Source of the DNA: Haliotis asinina
Taxonomy: Eukaryota > Mollusca > Gastropoda > Lepetellida > Haliotidae
NCBI RefSeq assembly: GCF_037392515.1
Contig: NC_090283.1
Coordinates: forward strand, 25,622,249-25,686,248
Direction of reading: 5' to 3'
Length of the DNA stretch: 64,000 nt
A program made the position numbers and the translations under genes. Below are positions 35,420 through 47,629 of the stretch, piece by piece (position 1 is the first letter of the stretch; each line of letters starts with the position of its first letter). Under the pieces are notes generated by a model. The model saw nothing but the letters and a program-made list of their open reading frames with translations. It did not search any database and was not told the origin of the DNA.

Positions 35420-36748
35420 TTGGAGATCCGGTGCTACTTGACACCGTCCTTGTTGACACTCCATGGTGGGTGGGGAGCAGGGGTGCTGAATACTCTTCCT
35501 TTCATGATGTCTTCCCAACAAGCTGGTTCATCTCGCTGTGAAAAAAAGAGGCGTCTGGTTGAAACAGATTGTACACCTGAAACCATTCCTGTAAATGTCG
35601 ATTCTTGGGCTCGATTTTTAGTGACTGAGTCTAAGGACTTTCTACCGATCAAACTCAATCCCTTCGCAATTTCAAAAGCTATCTCTGGAATTTGTGGTGA
35701 AGTAAAGAACGTTACCCGTCTTCGTAGTGGCTCGATTTTGGTTGAGTGTGCACGGAGACAGCAATCTCTCAATCTGCTGTCTGTCAAGAACTTTGCCAAT
35801 ATCGAGGTTGCTGTGTCTGTGCACAGGACATTGAATTCTTGCCGTGGCATCATACGGGACAAAGCTCGTTGTCTCTGTGATATGTCAGAGGAGGATATAG
35901 CTCTTGAACTTGAGGACCAAGGAGTTACAGCAGTGAAACGTTTCACTTTCAAGAAAGATGGTAATATCACTCCAACTAATACTTACCTCTTAACCTTTTC
36001 GCGATCTTCTCTTCCACAGTCAATAAAAGCAGGGTATGTTAACATCGGGGTGGATGTGTATGTCCCCAATCCACTACGGTGTTATAAGTGTCAGCATTTC
36101 GGTCATGGGTCTAACTCATGTCGAAACCCTGTGGTGTGTCATCGCTGTGGTGACCATCATGAGGGTGCAGACTGTGAGCATGACATAAAATGCGCAAACT
36201 GTGAAGGCCCACATGCAGCTTCATCCAGGTCCTGTCCTGTTTATATACGGGAATCTAAAATAATGAAAATCAAATGCGAAAAGAACATTTCATACCTTGA
36301 TGCCAAGAAACTGTTTACAAGTCAAACTTCAACTGCGTTGAACATATCTTATTCTGCGGCAGTCACCCGCACTGTAGCTACATCATCGACTGCTTGTCAG
36401 ACTGACTTGACCTGGGTTCAGTCAGAAAGACCTGTTAATTCAGGAAAAACACTTACTTCAGCAGTCACTCAGTCTACTACCGGGTCTCAGACTGAAATTC
36501 AGCCTTCGACATCAAGGACGTCTGTTTCACAGCCAGCTCATTCAAAAACAGGTACTGACCAAACAGGAAAGAAGAAAGGAAAAAGGTTAAATAGAAACTA
36601 TCCACCTATTGTCCCATCACCTCAAGAGGTCCCGCTACAAAACCCGTTTGAACCTCTGGATATGGAGGTTACTCCTTCCTCACAAGGCAGTCGGAGGAAC
36701 AGCTCCTCCTCAAATACCCGTGAACGATCACCAATTGAGCCACCATGA
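35420..36748 (+). CDS. LINE B ORF1 (gag-like protein with three CCHC knuckles), intact, up to 442 aa
   Basis: Counting from 35420: residues about 60-215 form a conserved block shared with LINE A (KLNPFAISKAISGICGEVKN, HRTLNSCRGII, VKRFTF). Three zinc knuckles follow: C221-C224-H229-C234, C240-C243-H247-C252 and C258-C261-H265-C272. The rest is Ser/Thr/Gln-rich and low complexity. The likelier start is the double ATG at 35504/35507 (MMSSQQAGS), giving about 414 aa, since LINE A diverges upstream. It is expected to coat the LINE RNA. The stop overlaps the ORF2 start (ATGA at 36745-36748). Confidence 0.9.
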   Translation: MEIRCYLTPSLLTLHGGWGAGVLNTLPFMMSSQQAGSSRCEKKRRLVETDCTPETIPVNVDSWARFLVTESKDFLPIKLNPFAISKAISGICGEVKNVTRLRSGSILVECARRQQSLNLLSVKNFANIEVAVSVHRTLNSCRGIIRDKARCLCDMSEEDIALELEDQGVTAVKRFTFKKDGNITPTNTYLLTFSRSSLPQSIKAGYVNIGVDVYVPNPLRCYKCQHFGHGSNSCRNPVVCHRCGDHHEGADCEHDIKCANCEGPHAASSRSCPVYIRESKIMKIKCEKNISYLDAKKLFTSQTSTALNISYSAAVTRTVATSSTACQTDLTWVQSERPVNSGKTLTSAVTQSTTGSQTEIQPSTSRTSVSQPAHSKTGTDQTGKKKGKRLNRNYPPIVPSPQEVPLQNPFEPLDMEVTPSSQGSRRNSSSSNTRERSPIEPP

Positions 36749-39700
36749 CTCAGTTGGATAATATAATTCAGTGGAATTGCAGAGGGCTTAAAAATAACTT
36801 CAGTGAAATACAATTACTCATTCAAGACCTTCAACCGTCAGCATTATGTCTTCAAGAAACTTATCTTAAAAATACTGATAATTTTAACTTAAGGCGATAC
36901 ACTGATTATCATTCTTTCTCTCCCCCAGGAGATAAGGCTACTGGAGGCTCTTCTATTTTAGTCCATCAGAGCGTCACTCATAGCCCTCTTACTCTAAAAA
37001 CGGATCTTCAAGCTGTTGCTGTTCGTCTGACTCTGCACTTTGTGCTGACATTGTGCAGTTTGTATATACCTCCCTCTTCCAGTATTCAACAATCAGATCT
37101 TCAAAAACTCTTTGATCAACTTCCGAAGCCACGTCTTATCATGGGTGACCTTAACGGGCACAACCCACTTTGGGGAGGTGCCCATACTAACACCAAAGGT
37201 AAACACCTGGAGGAATTCATTTCCAATAACAATTTATGTATTTTCAATGATGATTCAGCCACTTATTTACATAAGCTACGGGAACATATTCTTCCCTGGA
37301 TCTATCACTTGCTGACCCCATTTTATATAATGAATTTGAATGGACGGTCCATGATGACCTATGTGGGAGTGATCATTTCCCCACCATTCTGAAAACACTC
37401 AACCCTGGTGATGATCCACCGATATTTAGACGGAACTTTGCCAAGGCTGACTGGTCGTTATATAAAATATTGTGTAATGATAACTTAAAACCTGATGTTT
37501 TTGTGAACAGCGAAGATCCAATACAGTTGTTTTCCGATTTATTGAATGACATTGCTGATCAAACTATACCAAAGTCTTCTGCAGTTCCACATATCCGTAA
37601 GCCATGGTTCAACACTGAATGTAAACAGGCCAGGAAGTGTAGGAAGAAGGCTGAAAAGTATTTTCGCCGACACCCTACTGTACATAATCTTGACAAAGTT
37701 AAAATTTTAAATGCCAAGGCTAGACGTTCTTTTAAACAAAATAAGTGTCAGACTTGGCGAAATTATGTATCGAAAATCAATTCACGCACGCCTATGTCAA
37801 AAGTGTGGAACATGATTCAAAGAATAAAGGGCAAAGGTTCTAAATCTACTGTTCACCATCTGAAAGATGGTGATAATTTATTAACAAATAAATCTGACAT
37901 TGCCAATAAACTTGGTGAAACTCTCGCCAAGCATTCATCTTCATCAAATTATGTCCCTCAGTTTCAAAAGTTTCAGAAACATCAGGAAAGGAAAAGATTA
38001 AATTTTACCTCAGAAAACGGTGAGGATTATAATGAATTATTTTCAATACATGAATTACATACCGCCCTTGAGCAAGCTCATGATACAGCAACAGGGGCTG
38101 ACAATATCCACTATCAGCTCCTGAAGCACTTGCCTGAATCGTGTCAGGAAACACTGCTAATTATTTTTGATTCAATATGGACTTCAGGGAAGTTCCCATC
38201 TTCCTGGCGTAATGCCATTGTAGTCCCCATTCCAAAACCTGGCCGGGATCATAGTGATCCATCAAATTATAGACCAATCTCTTTAACGAGTTGTGTCCGT
38301 AAAACCATGGAACGAATGGTAAACAATAGATTAACCTGGTATCTGGAAACCAATAACCTTATAACAAATATTCAATGTGGTTTCAGGAAAAATCGTAGTA
38401 CCATTGACCATTTGGTACGTCTAGAATCCTTTGTAAAAAATGCAATAGTAAATAAACAACATGCAGTATCGATATTCTTTGATTTGGAGAAAGCATACGA
38501 TAACACTTGGAAGCATGGCATTTTAAAGGATTTACATGACTTCGGTTTAAGGGGTCGTTTGCCTCTTTTTATATCACAATTTTTAAAAGACAGGCAGTTT
38601 CAAGTCCGAGTAGGTTCTACCCTGTCTGATCATTACAATCAGGATCAGGGTGTTCCGCAAGGCAGCATTTTGTCTGTGACCTTATTTAGTATCAAGATCA
38701 ACAGTTTATCAAAGGTTTTAAACGATTCAATAGATGGATCACTTTTCGTGGATGATTTTAATATTTCCTGTCGCGGTAAGAATATGCATACTATTGAACG
38801 GCAACTGCAATTATGTTTAAACAAAATAAATAAATGGTGTCTTGAGAATGGTTTTAAATTTTCTAAGACAAAAACTAATTGCATCCATTTCTGCCGTAAG
38901 TATAAACCACATAAGGACCCGGAATTATTTTTAAATGGCACTCCTATCAGAGTCGTTAAGGAGGCCAAGTTCTTAGGTTTGATTTTCGACTCTCATTTAA
39001 CTTTTCTTCCGCATATCAAATCCCTAAAAACTAAATGTCTGAAGGCACTTGATCTATTGAAAGTTGTGTCAAACTCAAAATGGGGAGGGGATCAAGCTAC
39101 TCTCCTGCACCTATACCGTTCACTTGTCCGTTCGAAGCTTGATTATGGCTCCATCATTTATGGTGGAGCCTGTAAAAGCAATCTACAACTCCTTGATTCT
39201 ATCCACCACCAAGGTCTAAGACTTTGTCTTGGGTCGTTCCGAACTTCTCCTGTTGACAGTCTCTATGTCGAGGCCGATGAGCCATCTCTTACACAGCGCC
39301 GTATCAAATTAGCTTTACAATATATTACAAAACTATACTCTAACGAATCCAACCCTGCTTTTGGCTGTGTTTTCGATCCTCTATATGAGCATTTATACAA
39401 TATAAAGCCTTGTCTTGTTCCGCCTCTTGGGCACAGAATTAAACCATTCATTTCTGCTGCCGGCATTGAGCTGAAAAGTATAGCGCCTTCTCGTCTTCTT
39501 TCTTCTCCTCCTTGGCAATTAGTGAGGCCACAAGTTGACCTCACATTAACAAAGTTAAAAAAATCAGACACAAACGAATTACAATATAAACAAGAGTTTA
39601 TGCAATTAAAAAATAATTATAGTACATACAAATCCTTATTTACAGATGGGTCCAAGGATGGCGGCACGGTTGCTTGTGCCACTGTCATTGGATCCAGAAC

Positions 39701-40433
39701 AATATCTTCTCGATTACCTGATAACAGCTCCATTTTCACTGCAGAAGCAAACGCAATATTAACGGCTCTTCAATATATTCAAAGACATCCTAATCATGTA
39801 CAGTATATAATTTTTTCTGACTCTCTTTCTTGCCTTCAGGCTATTAAAAATTTGTCTTGTAAACATCCACTTTTAATTGACATAATTGAATTGTATAATG
39901 ATCTTGCAACTGGCTAGTGCGACATTGTCTTTTGTTGGTTACCCAGCCATGTAGGTATTTCTGGGAATGCAATGGCCGATCTTGCTGCTAAGGCTGCACT
40001 CAACAAATCTGTGACACCACTTCATATTCCATACAGTGACTATAAAGCTAGCATTAGAACTTACATTCGTGATCTGATGCAAAAGAAGTGGGACACCCAA
40101 GTGGGAATAAATAAATTACATGCCATAAAACCTTATATTGGTTACTCTCACTTGGGCTGTCAGTCCAGATTTGAAGAGGTCATTATGCGACGATGTCGCA
40201 TTGGCCATACGCGTTACACCCACAGTTATTTACTAAAAGGCGATGATCCTCCGTTTTGTATCCCTTGTGATGAGAGAACCACGGTCAAGCATATCCTGCT
40301 TGACTGTGTTGAATTCTCCATCATAAGGGATAACTATTTCAATGTCAAAACAATGAAGGATCTTTTTAGCACAGTTAGTACTCATTTAATTCTTGGATTT
40401 TTAAAAGAAATTGATTTTCTTAATGAATTGTAA
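36745..40433 (+). pseudogene. LINE B ORF2 (APE endonuclease, reverse transcriptase, RNase H), one frameshift and one stop
   Basis: Starts ATG at 36745 in a good context (CCACCATGA), overlapping the ORF1 stop. Endonuclease: IQWNCRGLKNNFSEI, LCLQETYL, MGDLNGHNPLWG. A one-base shift near 37275 (after ATYLH) moves the frame; the rest is open from before 37470 to 39917. Reverse transcriptase: PGRDHSDPSNYRPISLTS, FRKNRSTIDHL, FFDLEKAYD (motif A Asp present), QGVPQGSILS, FVDD (motif C). RNase H: FTDGSKDGG, AEANAIL, FSDSLSC. A TAG at 39915-39917 replaces the Gln codon seen in LINE A. The same frame then goes on with WLPSHVGISGN and ends 40433 after CIPCDERTTVKHILLDC. Confidence 0.93.
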
Positions 40434-40991
40434 TTGATATGTTCTGTAGATAGTTGTATTTTAATGATTGGTAGTTTAAATTAGTAACTTAGATTGTTAG
40501 TGGCTGTACCCTCAAAGGGGGTTGAAGTATTGTAAAATTATTGTCCTCCTGAGAGGGTACGTAAGTCCAATACTGTCATAGTCAATTTAAATCTACTACT
40601 AGTTTTTAATCGTAGAATATTTGTTGTTTTAAGTAATGGCTAAATTTCAGGATAATCGCCAATAGCTGAGGGGATGGTGTAAATCCAGCTAGGGTTCATG
40701 CAGGTAGCAGAAGTAATGTAAGTCCCCATGGACCTTAGTATGGTGATCTACCTTCAGTTGTTGGCGATCTATAGCCCCGGTTTTATGTTGTATTGTCTTC
40801 TTTAATTCAAATGTTTTAACTTTCAATGCTAGTTTTATGTTCTGTGATACTCTAGTGTTTTTACTGTCCTTCGCTGACAGGTTTTACTTTTTCTCTTTTC
40901 TCATCTTAACATTACTATAACTTATATTGTTCTCGTCACGATATGGCTGCAATATTGCCGATGTGACGTTAAATATTAACTCACTCACTCA
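40434..40991 (+). other. LINE B 3' UTR with fold-back and terminal hairpin
   Basis: Includes GGTACGTAAGTCC, an imperfect fold-back at 40655-40768 (outer arms ATCGCCAATAGCTGA / TCAGTTGTTGGCGAT), and a terminal hairpin CGTCAC (40934-40939) / GTGACG (40963-40968) around GGCTGCAATATTGCC. It ends TTAACTCACTCACTCA. This tail is the part found in most truncated copies in the window. Confidence 0.85.
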
Positions 40992-41004
40992 TTGGACATC
41001 GGGT

Positions 41005-43248
41005 AACTTTCCTCCGTCATGGCGTGACGCCATAGTAGTACCAATACCTAAACCTGGACGTGATCATACCGATCCATCCAATTATCGACCTATTTCACTA
41101 ACTAGCTGTGTTTGCAAGACCATGGAACGCATGATAAATAATCGACTTGTTTGGTACTTGGAAACAAATAATCTTATCACAGATATACAGTGTGGTTTCC
41201 GTAAAAACAGAAGTACTGTCGATCACTTAGTGCGTTTAGAATCATTTCTTAAAAACGCACTAATTAATAAACAACATGCTGTGTCTATCTTTTTTTATCT
41301 TGAAAAAGCATATGACACAACCTGGAAACATAGTATTTTGAGGGATTTATATGACTTTGGTTTGCGAGGTCGTTTGCCTCAATTTATTGCCAACTTTTTA
41401 AATGACAGACAATTCCAGGTCCGTGTGGGTTCTACCCTGTCTGATCATTACAATCAGGATCAGGGTGTTCCACAAGGCAGTATTTTATCTGTCACTCTTT
41501 TTAGCATCAAGATCAACAGTTTATCAAAAGTTTTAAACGATTCAATTGATGGATCGCTTTTCGTGGATGATTTTAATATTTCTTGCCGAGGTAAAAATAT
41601 GCATACTATTGAACGGCAACTGCAGTTGTGTTTAAACAAAATAAATAAATGGTGTCTTGAAAACGGCTTCAAATTTTCGAAGTCCAAAACTAATTGTATA
41701 CATTTTTGCAGAACATATAAGCCACATAAGGACCCAGAACTATCTCTAGATGGCACTCCCATCAAAGTTGTAAAGGAGGCCAAGTTTTTGGGATTAATTT
41801 TTGACTCACATTTAACGTTTCTACCACATATCAAATCCCTCAAAACTAAATACCTGAAGGCACTTGACTTGTTGAAAGTCGTTTCAAATTCTAAATGGGG
41901 AGGGGACCAAGCTACCCTCCTGCAACTTTATCGATCACTGATCCGGTCAAAACTTGATTATGGCTCCATTGTTTATGGTGGAGCCTGTAAAAGCAACCTG
42001 AAACTTTTAGATTCTGTTCACCATCAAGGTCTAAGACTTTGTCTTGGCTCCTTTCGAACTTCACCTGTTGACAGCCTGTACGTTGAGGCCGATGAGCCAT
42101 CTCTTGAGCAGCGACGTATCAAATTAGCTTTACAGTATGTAACAAAATTATATTCCAGTGAGTCAAACCCTGCGTATAACTGTGTTTTCAGTCCTCTGTG
42201 TGAGGACTTATACAATATGAAATCTTCGCTTGTACCGCCTCTTGGTTTAAGTATTAAACCATTTCGTGCTGCTGCCGGCATTGAGCTGGAAAATATAGCT
42301 CCTTCCCGTCTTCTCTCTTCTCCTCCTTGGCAGTTGGTTAGGCCCCAAGTGGACCTAACACTGACCACATTTAAAAAATCAGAAACTAATGAATTACAGT
42401 ATAAACAAGAATATAATGAATTGAAACATAAATATAGCAGTTATAAATCCTTATTTACAGATGGGTCCAAGGACGGTGGCGCAGTAGCTTGTGCCACTGT
42501 CATTGGATCCAGAACAATATCTTCTAGATTACCAGACAACAGTTCTATTTTTACCGCTGAGGCTAACGCCATATTAACAGCTCTTAAATATATTCAAAGA
42601 CGCCATAAACATAAACAATATATAATCTATTCCGACTCTCTTTCTTGCCTTCAGGCTATTAAAAATCTTTCTTGTAAACATCCACTTTTAATAGAAATTA
42701 TTGAATTATATAATGATCTTGCTACTGGCCAATGCGACATCGTCTTCTGTTGGTTACCCAGCCACGTTGGCATTTCCGGTAACGCAATACCCGATCTTGC
42801 TGCTAAGGCAGCACTTAACAAATCTGTGACACCACTTCGTATTCCTTATTCTGACTACAAAGCTAGCATCAGAGCTTACACTCGTGATCTGATGCAGAAG
42901 AAGTGGGACACCCAAGTAGGTATAAATAAACTACATGAAATAAAACCCTACATTGGTTATACATACTTGGGTTGTCAGTCCAGATTTGAAGAAGTCATTT
43001 TGCCACGATGTCGTATTGGCCATACAAGATACACTCATGCATACCTTTTAAAAGGTGAGGATCCTCCGTTTTGTATCCCTTGTGATGGGAGAGTCACGGT
43101 CAAGCATATTCTGCTTGACTGTGTTGAATTCTCCATCACAAGGGATAATTTGTTCAATGTCAAAACTATCAAGGACCTTTTTAGCACTGTTAATTGTCAT
43201 TTAATGATTGGTTTTTTAAAAGAAATTGATTTTTTGGTGGAATTTTGA
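41005..43248 (+). pseudogene. LINE A ORF2, 3' part (reverse transcriptase, RNase H, C-terminal zinc finger)
   Basis: Open for about 748 codons: PKPGRDHTDPSNYRPISL, FRKNRSTVDHL, QGVPQGSILS, FVDD, FTDGSKDGGAVACA, AEANAIL, YSDSLSC, WLPSHVGISGN, CIPCDGRVTVKHILLDC. Motif A reads FFYLEKAYD: the metal-binding Asp of LINE B (FFDLEKAYD) is Tyr here, which should kill polymerase activity. RNase H also differs at NAIPDLAAK (NAMADLAAK in LINE B). The open frame that seems to start at 40927 begins in the LINE B tail and is an accident of insertion. Confidence 0.92.
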
Positions 43249-43643
43249 AAATTATGTTGTGTAAATAGATGCATTTTAATGATTGGTAGTTTGAATTAGT
43301 AACTTGAATCGTTGGTGGCTGTACCCTCAAAGGGGGTTGAAGTATTGTAAAATTGTTGTCCTCCTGAGAGGGTACGTAAGTCCACAAACATTCACAGTAA
43401 ATTTAAGTCTACCAGGATTTTAATCGTAGCATTCATGTTCTTTTAATTTCGGCTAACTTTTCATACAATCGAGATTCCATGCTAGTTTTAATTGAAATGG
43501 TGATATTCTAGTTGTTTTACTGTCCTTCGTTGACGGGTTTTTATGATTTATATATGCTCTTTTTCATTGTTGAATGTTCTCGTCACGATATGGCTGAGAT
43601 ATTGCCGATGTGACGTTTAGTATTAACTCACTCACTCACTCAC
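41005..43643 (+). mobile_element. LINE A, 3' part (reverse transcriptase, RNase H, 3' UTR)
   Basis: Resumes LINE A directly after the LINE B target duplication. The 3' UTR lacks the fold-back module present in LINE B (the jump is near 43468). It ends with the hairpin CGTCAC (43581-43586) / GTGACG (43610-43615) and an ACTC tail, then the outer target duplication at 43644-43655. Confidence 0.93.
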
Positions 43644-43655
43644 TGATCTATGATA

Positions 43656-44114
43656 AAGTGCATCATCCAAATCGCCGAATCCTGACTATCCGACCCGGGT
43701 TGTCTCTTCTCTCAACAATCCAGAAGCATTACTAAACCGGATCTTTCACCCATGCCACCAACCTCTTTTATCACCATACACAGCCAGCTTGGGTTTATCT
43801 AGTCGTATCCAGACGTTTTGTTCAGTGCCGTAATTAGATGACTGTCCATTCAATACCAGAATGAGATCCATGTAAACTAGTGTCTAATATTATGAGCACC
43901 GCTTGGCACCACTGGTTACAACTACGCACACGGAACCATGTCACCACGTTTGACCAACGGGAAGTGTCGGGAAAATTATGGAGCTAACATTCCCTCGGTG
44001 TGTCCTCTTATGATGGAAGTTTCGAAAGGGTGAATTTTATTTTACGACGCACTTAGTACTATTGCAAATATCGAAGAACGGCCTCTGAATAATAGCATCT
44101 GAACCATACTGGTT
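43656..44114. other. Non-coding stretch
   Basis: No gene. Contains short words like ATTATGAGCACCGCTTGG that may be worn SINE pieces. Confidence 0.5.
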
Positions 44115-44315
44115 GACTGAGTGTAGCTTTACACAGCACTTGGCAATATCCCAACTATATGGCGGCGGTCTGTAGTCGAGTCAGGACCAGACAGCAACTA
44201 GCAACATGAAGATCGACCTGCGCAATTGGGAACAAGTCCTGATCCCGGCAGTCACCGAGCATGGGTTACTGAAGATCAGCTCTAACCGGGATCTTCACGA
44301 GTCATCTAGACCATA
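44115..44315 (-). mobile_element. SINE-like repeat, family 1 (degraded)
   Basis: GTGTAGCTTTACACAGCACT, then CTATATGGCGGCGGTCTGTA, GACCTGCGCAATTGGGAACA, then GAGCATGGGTTACTGAAGAT. Confidence 0.75.
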
Positions 44316-45321
44316 GATTACAGGGGCATAAACATCCCATCAGTACGGAATCATAGCAGTCTGCACCCGACTTTGTGTTATTCGAGATAAATCTGCATCC
44401 AGCTTCCTGCTGCCCGTGGTAAAGTGCGGAAACTGAGACAACACACGGCCTCCAATTGTTGCCACATGTGTTGCCGTCGTTTTATTCCATGCAAACAGCT
44501 GTGTAGTAAGTGACCATACTTGTGAACATATTCCAGTCTAACGGGAATTTGTCGATGGGTCTTCTGAATCATGTACATTTCTTACCCAGTGCGTATTGCT
44601 TTCATGGTGTTGGTAACTAATCATATTTGACATGCATTAGCCCATAGTAACCTAACTATTTAAAACTATTTTAAAGTCATTTGTAGTTAGCACTTAACAT
44701 ATGTTTGATTTCAGGTTTGATATCGTTACAGTATGTTTGGAATAATGTCGATGAGACGTGAAGCTAAAGTCAGCCCATAATAATCTGCACTAAGGAGTAG
44801 AACTGCTGACTGTCAACGATGGTCGGGTGAGGAGTTCCGTCAGTTTCTTATTACAACATCTAGACCAATGATTAAGTGGAAAAAGTAAACTTTGTGAACA
44901 CAATTTCAGAGTACATGTTTATTTGTTCAGACAGAAGTGTGACGATATATGGTACCGATTTTGAAAAACTGACAAGATATCCATATCAGTAATTTCAATA
45001 TTTCAGAATTATTTCAGAATTTTCAAACCGGTGATTCCAGTAAATACAAAAAGTACTTCATTTACTTAATTACAGCATCTATGAATCAAAATGAATTATG
45101 CATTATCAAATTTCACTGACATTTTTCTGTTTGATGATGTGTTAATGACAATTATGGGTCCATTTGTAATGCTCTAAGCTCCAAGCCAGGAGGTACGTAT
45201 GTTCAAATTTATACAGAGGCCTCTAGTTGGCCAGTCATGGTGTTTCTTTAACAACAGGACACACACACGCGAATGTCCTTCCCACCATCTGTCAAGGTTG
45301 CATCCACGGAGAACTCATTTG
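44316..45321. other. Non-coding stretch 3' of SDR copy 2
   Basis: AT-rich; likely holds the 3' UTR of SDR copy 2. An AATAAA-type signal could not be assigned with certainty. Chance frames only. Confidence 0.5.
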
Positions 45322-47591
45322 CTATCCAAGGGCTGGTGTGGTCATTGAGAGTCCACCATCGACCCTGACACTCTCTCCTGTTATAAAGCCTGCTTTATCA
45401 GACACTAGGAAGACCACAGCATGGCCCATGTCCTCTGGGGATCCTGTGCGACCAATTGGTGTCGCTTTTGTCATTGCTTTATCCATCTGAAAAACGAGAG
45501 TGAATGAAATAGTGCAGGAATGTAGTATATGCACCGTTATGAGAGAGTACTTTAGACGTTGGTTCTATACGCTTAATACCTGCTCCCCTTCCCACTTGGA
45601 ATTTCTGTGATTTGCAATACGTTAGGTTCTGTTTGGTGTTTGACCTAAGGCTCCTCTCACAAGGCAACCTTTACTAAGGTTAACCGTAAGTCCTAATTTT
45701 TACGACACAATGTATTTACACCTTAGCACCTCGGTGCTTTGTTAAATGAAGCCCAGGTTCGTTGTTATCACGACGGTGTTGGCAGGTGCTCATGTTATCA
45801 ATCACAGCTTTACATACAGGATGTGGTGGATTACACGTACCTGTTCTGATACTTCTTTGGTGAACACCTTTGACATTACGTTCGTAGGCACATAGCCTGG
45901 ACTAAAACAATCAAAACAACACAGTGGTGAGAACAGGAAGGACAAAACAACACAGTGAGTACAACTAGCATCACGAATACATCACCGGCAGTGACTGTAA
46001 CACTGAAAAGTAATACAGTCACACTGTGCCAGATCCAACCAATAACACAGGTGAGTATTTTGAATGGATGACTGAGCGAGTTATCATTTTACGTCACGTC
46101 TTCAATATTCCAGCCATATCGTGACTCCAAATATGACATGTTGCATTTGACCACTTTCTTTGTGTAATCATGTATATAACTGCATTGCTCATTTTAAAAT
46201 GAGCTCCAATGAATCTAGGTGACATCTTTCCTCATCTCCTCATAGCCATTGCTATGTACTCTTAAACAATTACTGATTATTTTTTCAGGTTGTACTTACT
46301 TGATTGAATTGACACGTACACCATGGGCAGACAGTTCTGTGAAGGAAAATTGTGTTTGATGTTTATTTGTTCTGTACTGGACAGTAGATTGCCTTCAGTG
46401 ACATGTAAGGATGGTTTATAACACAATCTAACATTCTTTACGGATAAAATTACCACGTATAGCATGGCATTTACATCTCAGATTCTTACATTCTCAAGTG
46501 TTCAAGACATGTAGGACAACGGGCTTTGCTTCCCTTAGATTTAAATGCGTTGAGTGAAATAGTTCGGTTAGCTGATACTTTTGATTCTCATTCAAGGAAA
46601 GCCTCCACAGCATATTTGCAGCACTCTACATGATTGGGCCACCCATCCTTACGAAAAAGGTAACACGTACTTACCTTGAGCAAGATATCTTGTAAATGTA
46701 TCTATGGCCGCCTTCGTCATGATATACGCTCCTGAATTCGGAATCTGAACAGGAAAAAAGGTTGGAAAACAGCAAATGCCTTTGTATAGCACATGAACAA
46801 AACAGAAGCGCCATGTTCACTTCAATACATAGTACAGAAAGGATAATGCATCTTAAGGGTCTCTGAACTTAAAAAGGAAATAAAGTACATTGTCACTCAT
46901 ATTGGTCATACAATATGCATTCATCTTCGTGTGTAATGCGTGTGATCTATTCTGAACTCTAATGGCTAAGGGGTGTTTAAAGTTATTCAGTTTTACAGGT
47001 TGCGAATTCATATTTACATTACACTTACAATCATGGACGTAGCGCAAGATGACGTATTGACCACGTTTCCTGAAACAAACTGATTTTGATCAGCCTAAAT
47101 CTACTTACACCTTCATCTTACAGTTGAAGGTGATTACATCTTACAGGTATACGGTGATTATAATCAGTTCTATATGGCATGAGTGAAGGAATGAATATAT
47201 TCTATATATATTTACAACCTCAAGAGGTACAGTGGTTTCTGTGAAACGAGAAGCTGAAACAAACTTTGATGATAACACATGTTACAGGACAAAAATCAAA
47301 TTGTCTTATAACAATCTGCCTTTGTAAGTAAATCGTGAGGCAATTTGTTTGTTTCAGAATAAAATGTTTTCAAACATGAAATCATAAATCCACACATGGA
47401 TTCACAATCAATAAAGTACCTTTAGTTTTAATCAAATGCGGTGCAACTAACTTTGTCAAAAACAAAGGTGCCTCCACGTTTACGGCCATCATTCTGTCGT
47501 ACTGCTCTTTCGTAGTTGATATCAGTGGACTCAGGTCACAGATCCCAGCATTGTTCACCTAAACATAGACATACATGTGTCATTGACGTGC

Positions 47592-47629
<38 letters not shown>

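Larger units (their letters stand above)
34861..40991 (+). mobile_element. LINE B, full-length I/Nimb-like non-LTR retrotransposon (6131 bp)
   Basis: Flanked by TTGGACATCGGGT. Order: ribozyme 5' end, 5' UTR, ORF1 (35420 or 35504 to 36748), ORF2 from 36745 (endonuclease, reverse transcriptase, RNase H, zinc-finger end) to 40433, 3' UTR with fold-back module (40655-40768), 3' hairpin (40934-40968), (ACTC)n tail. Only one frameshift and one stop are visible in ORF2, so this is a fairly young copy. The RNase H domain and three CCHC knuckles point to the I/Nimb group; this is a motif-based call. Confidence 0.93.

Noticed and set aside
40927..41004. Apparent N-terminus of a 773-codon protein
   Set aside because: This part is the LINE B tail and target duplication. 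The frame runs on into LINE A only by chance.
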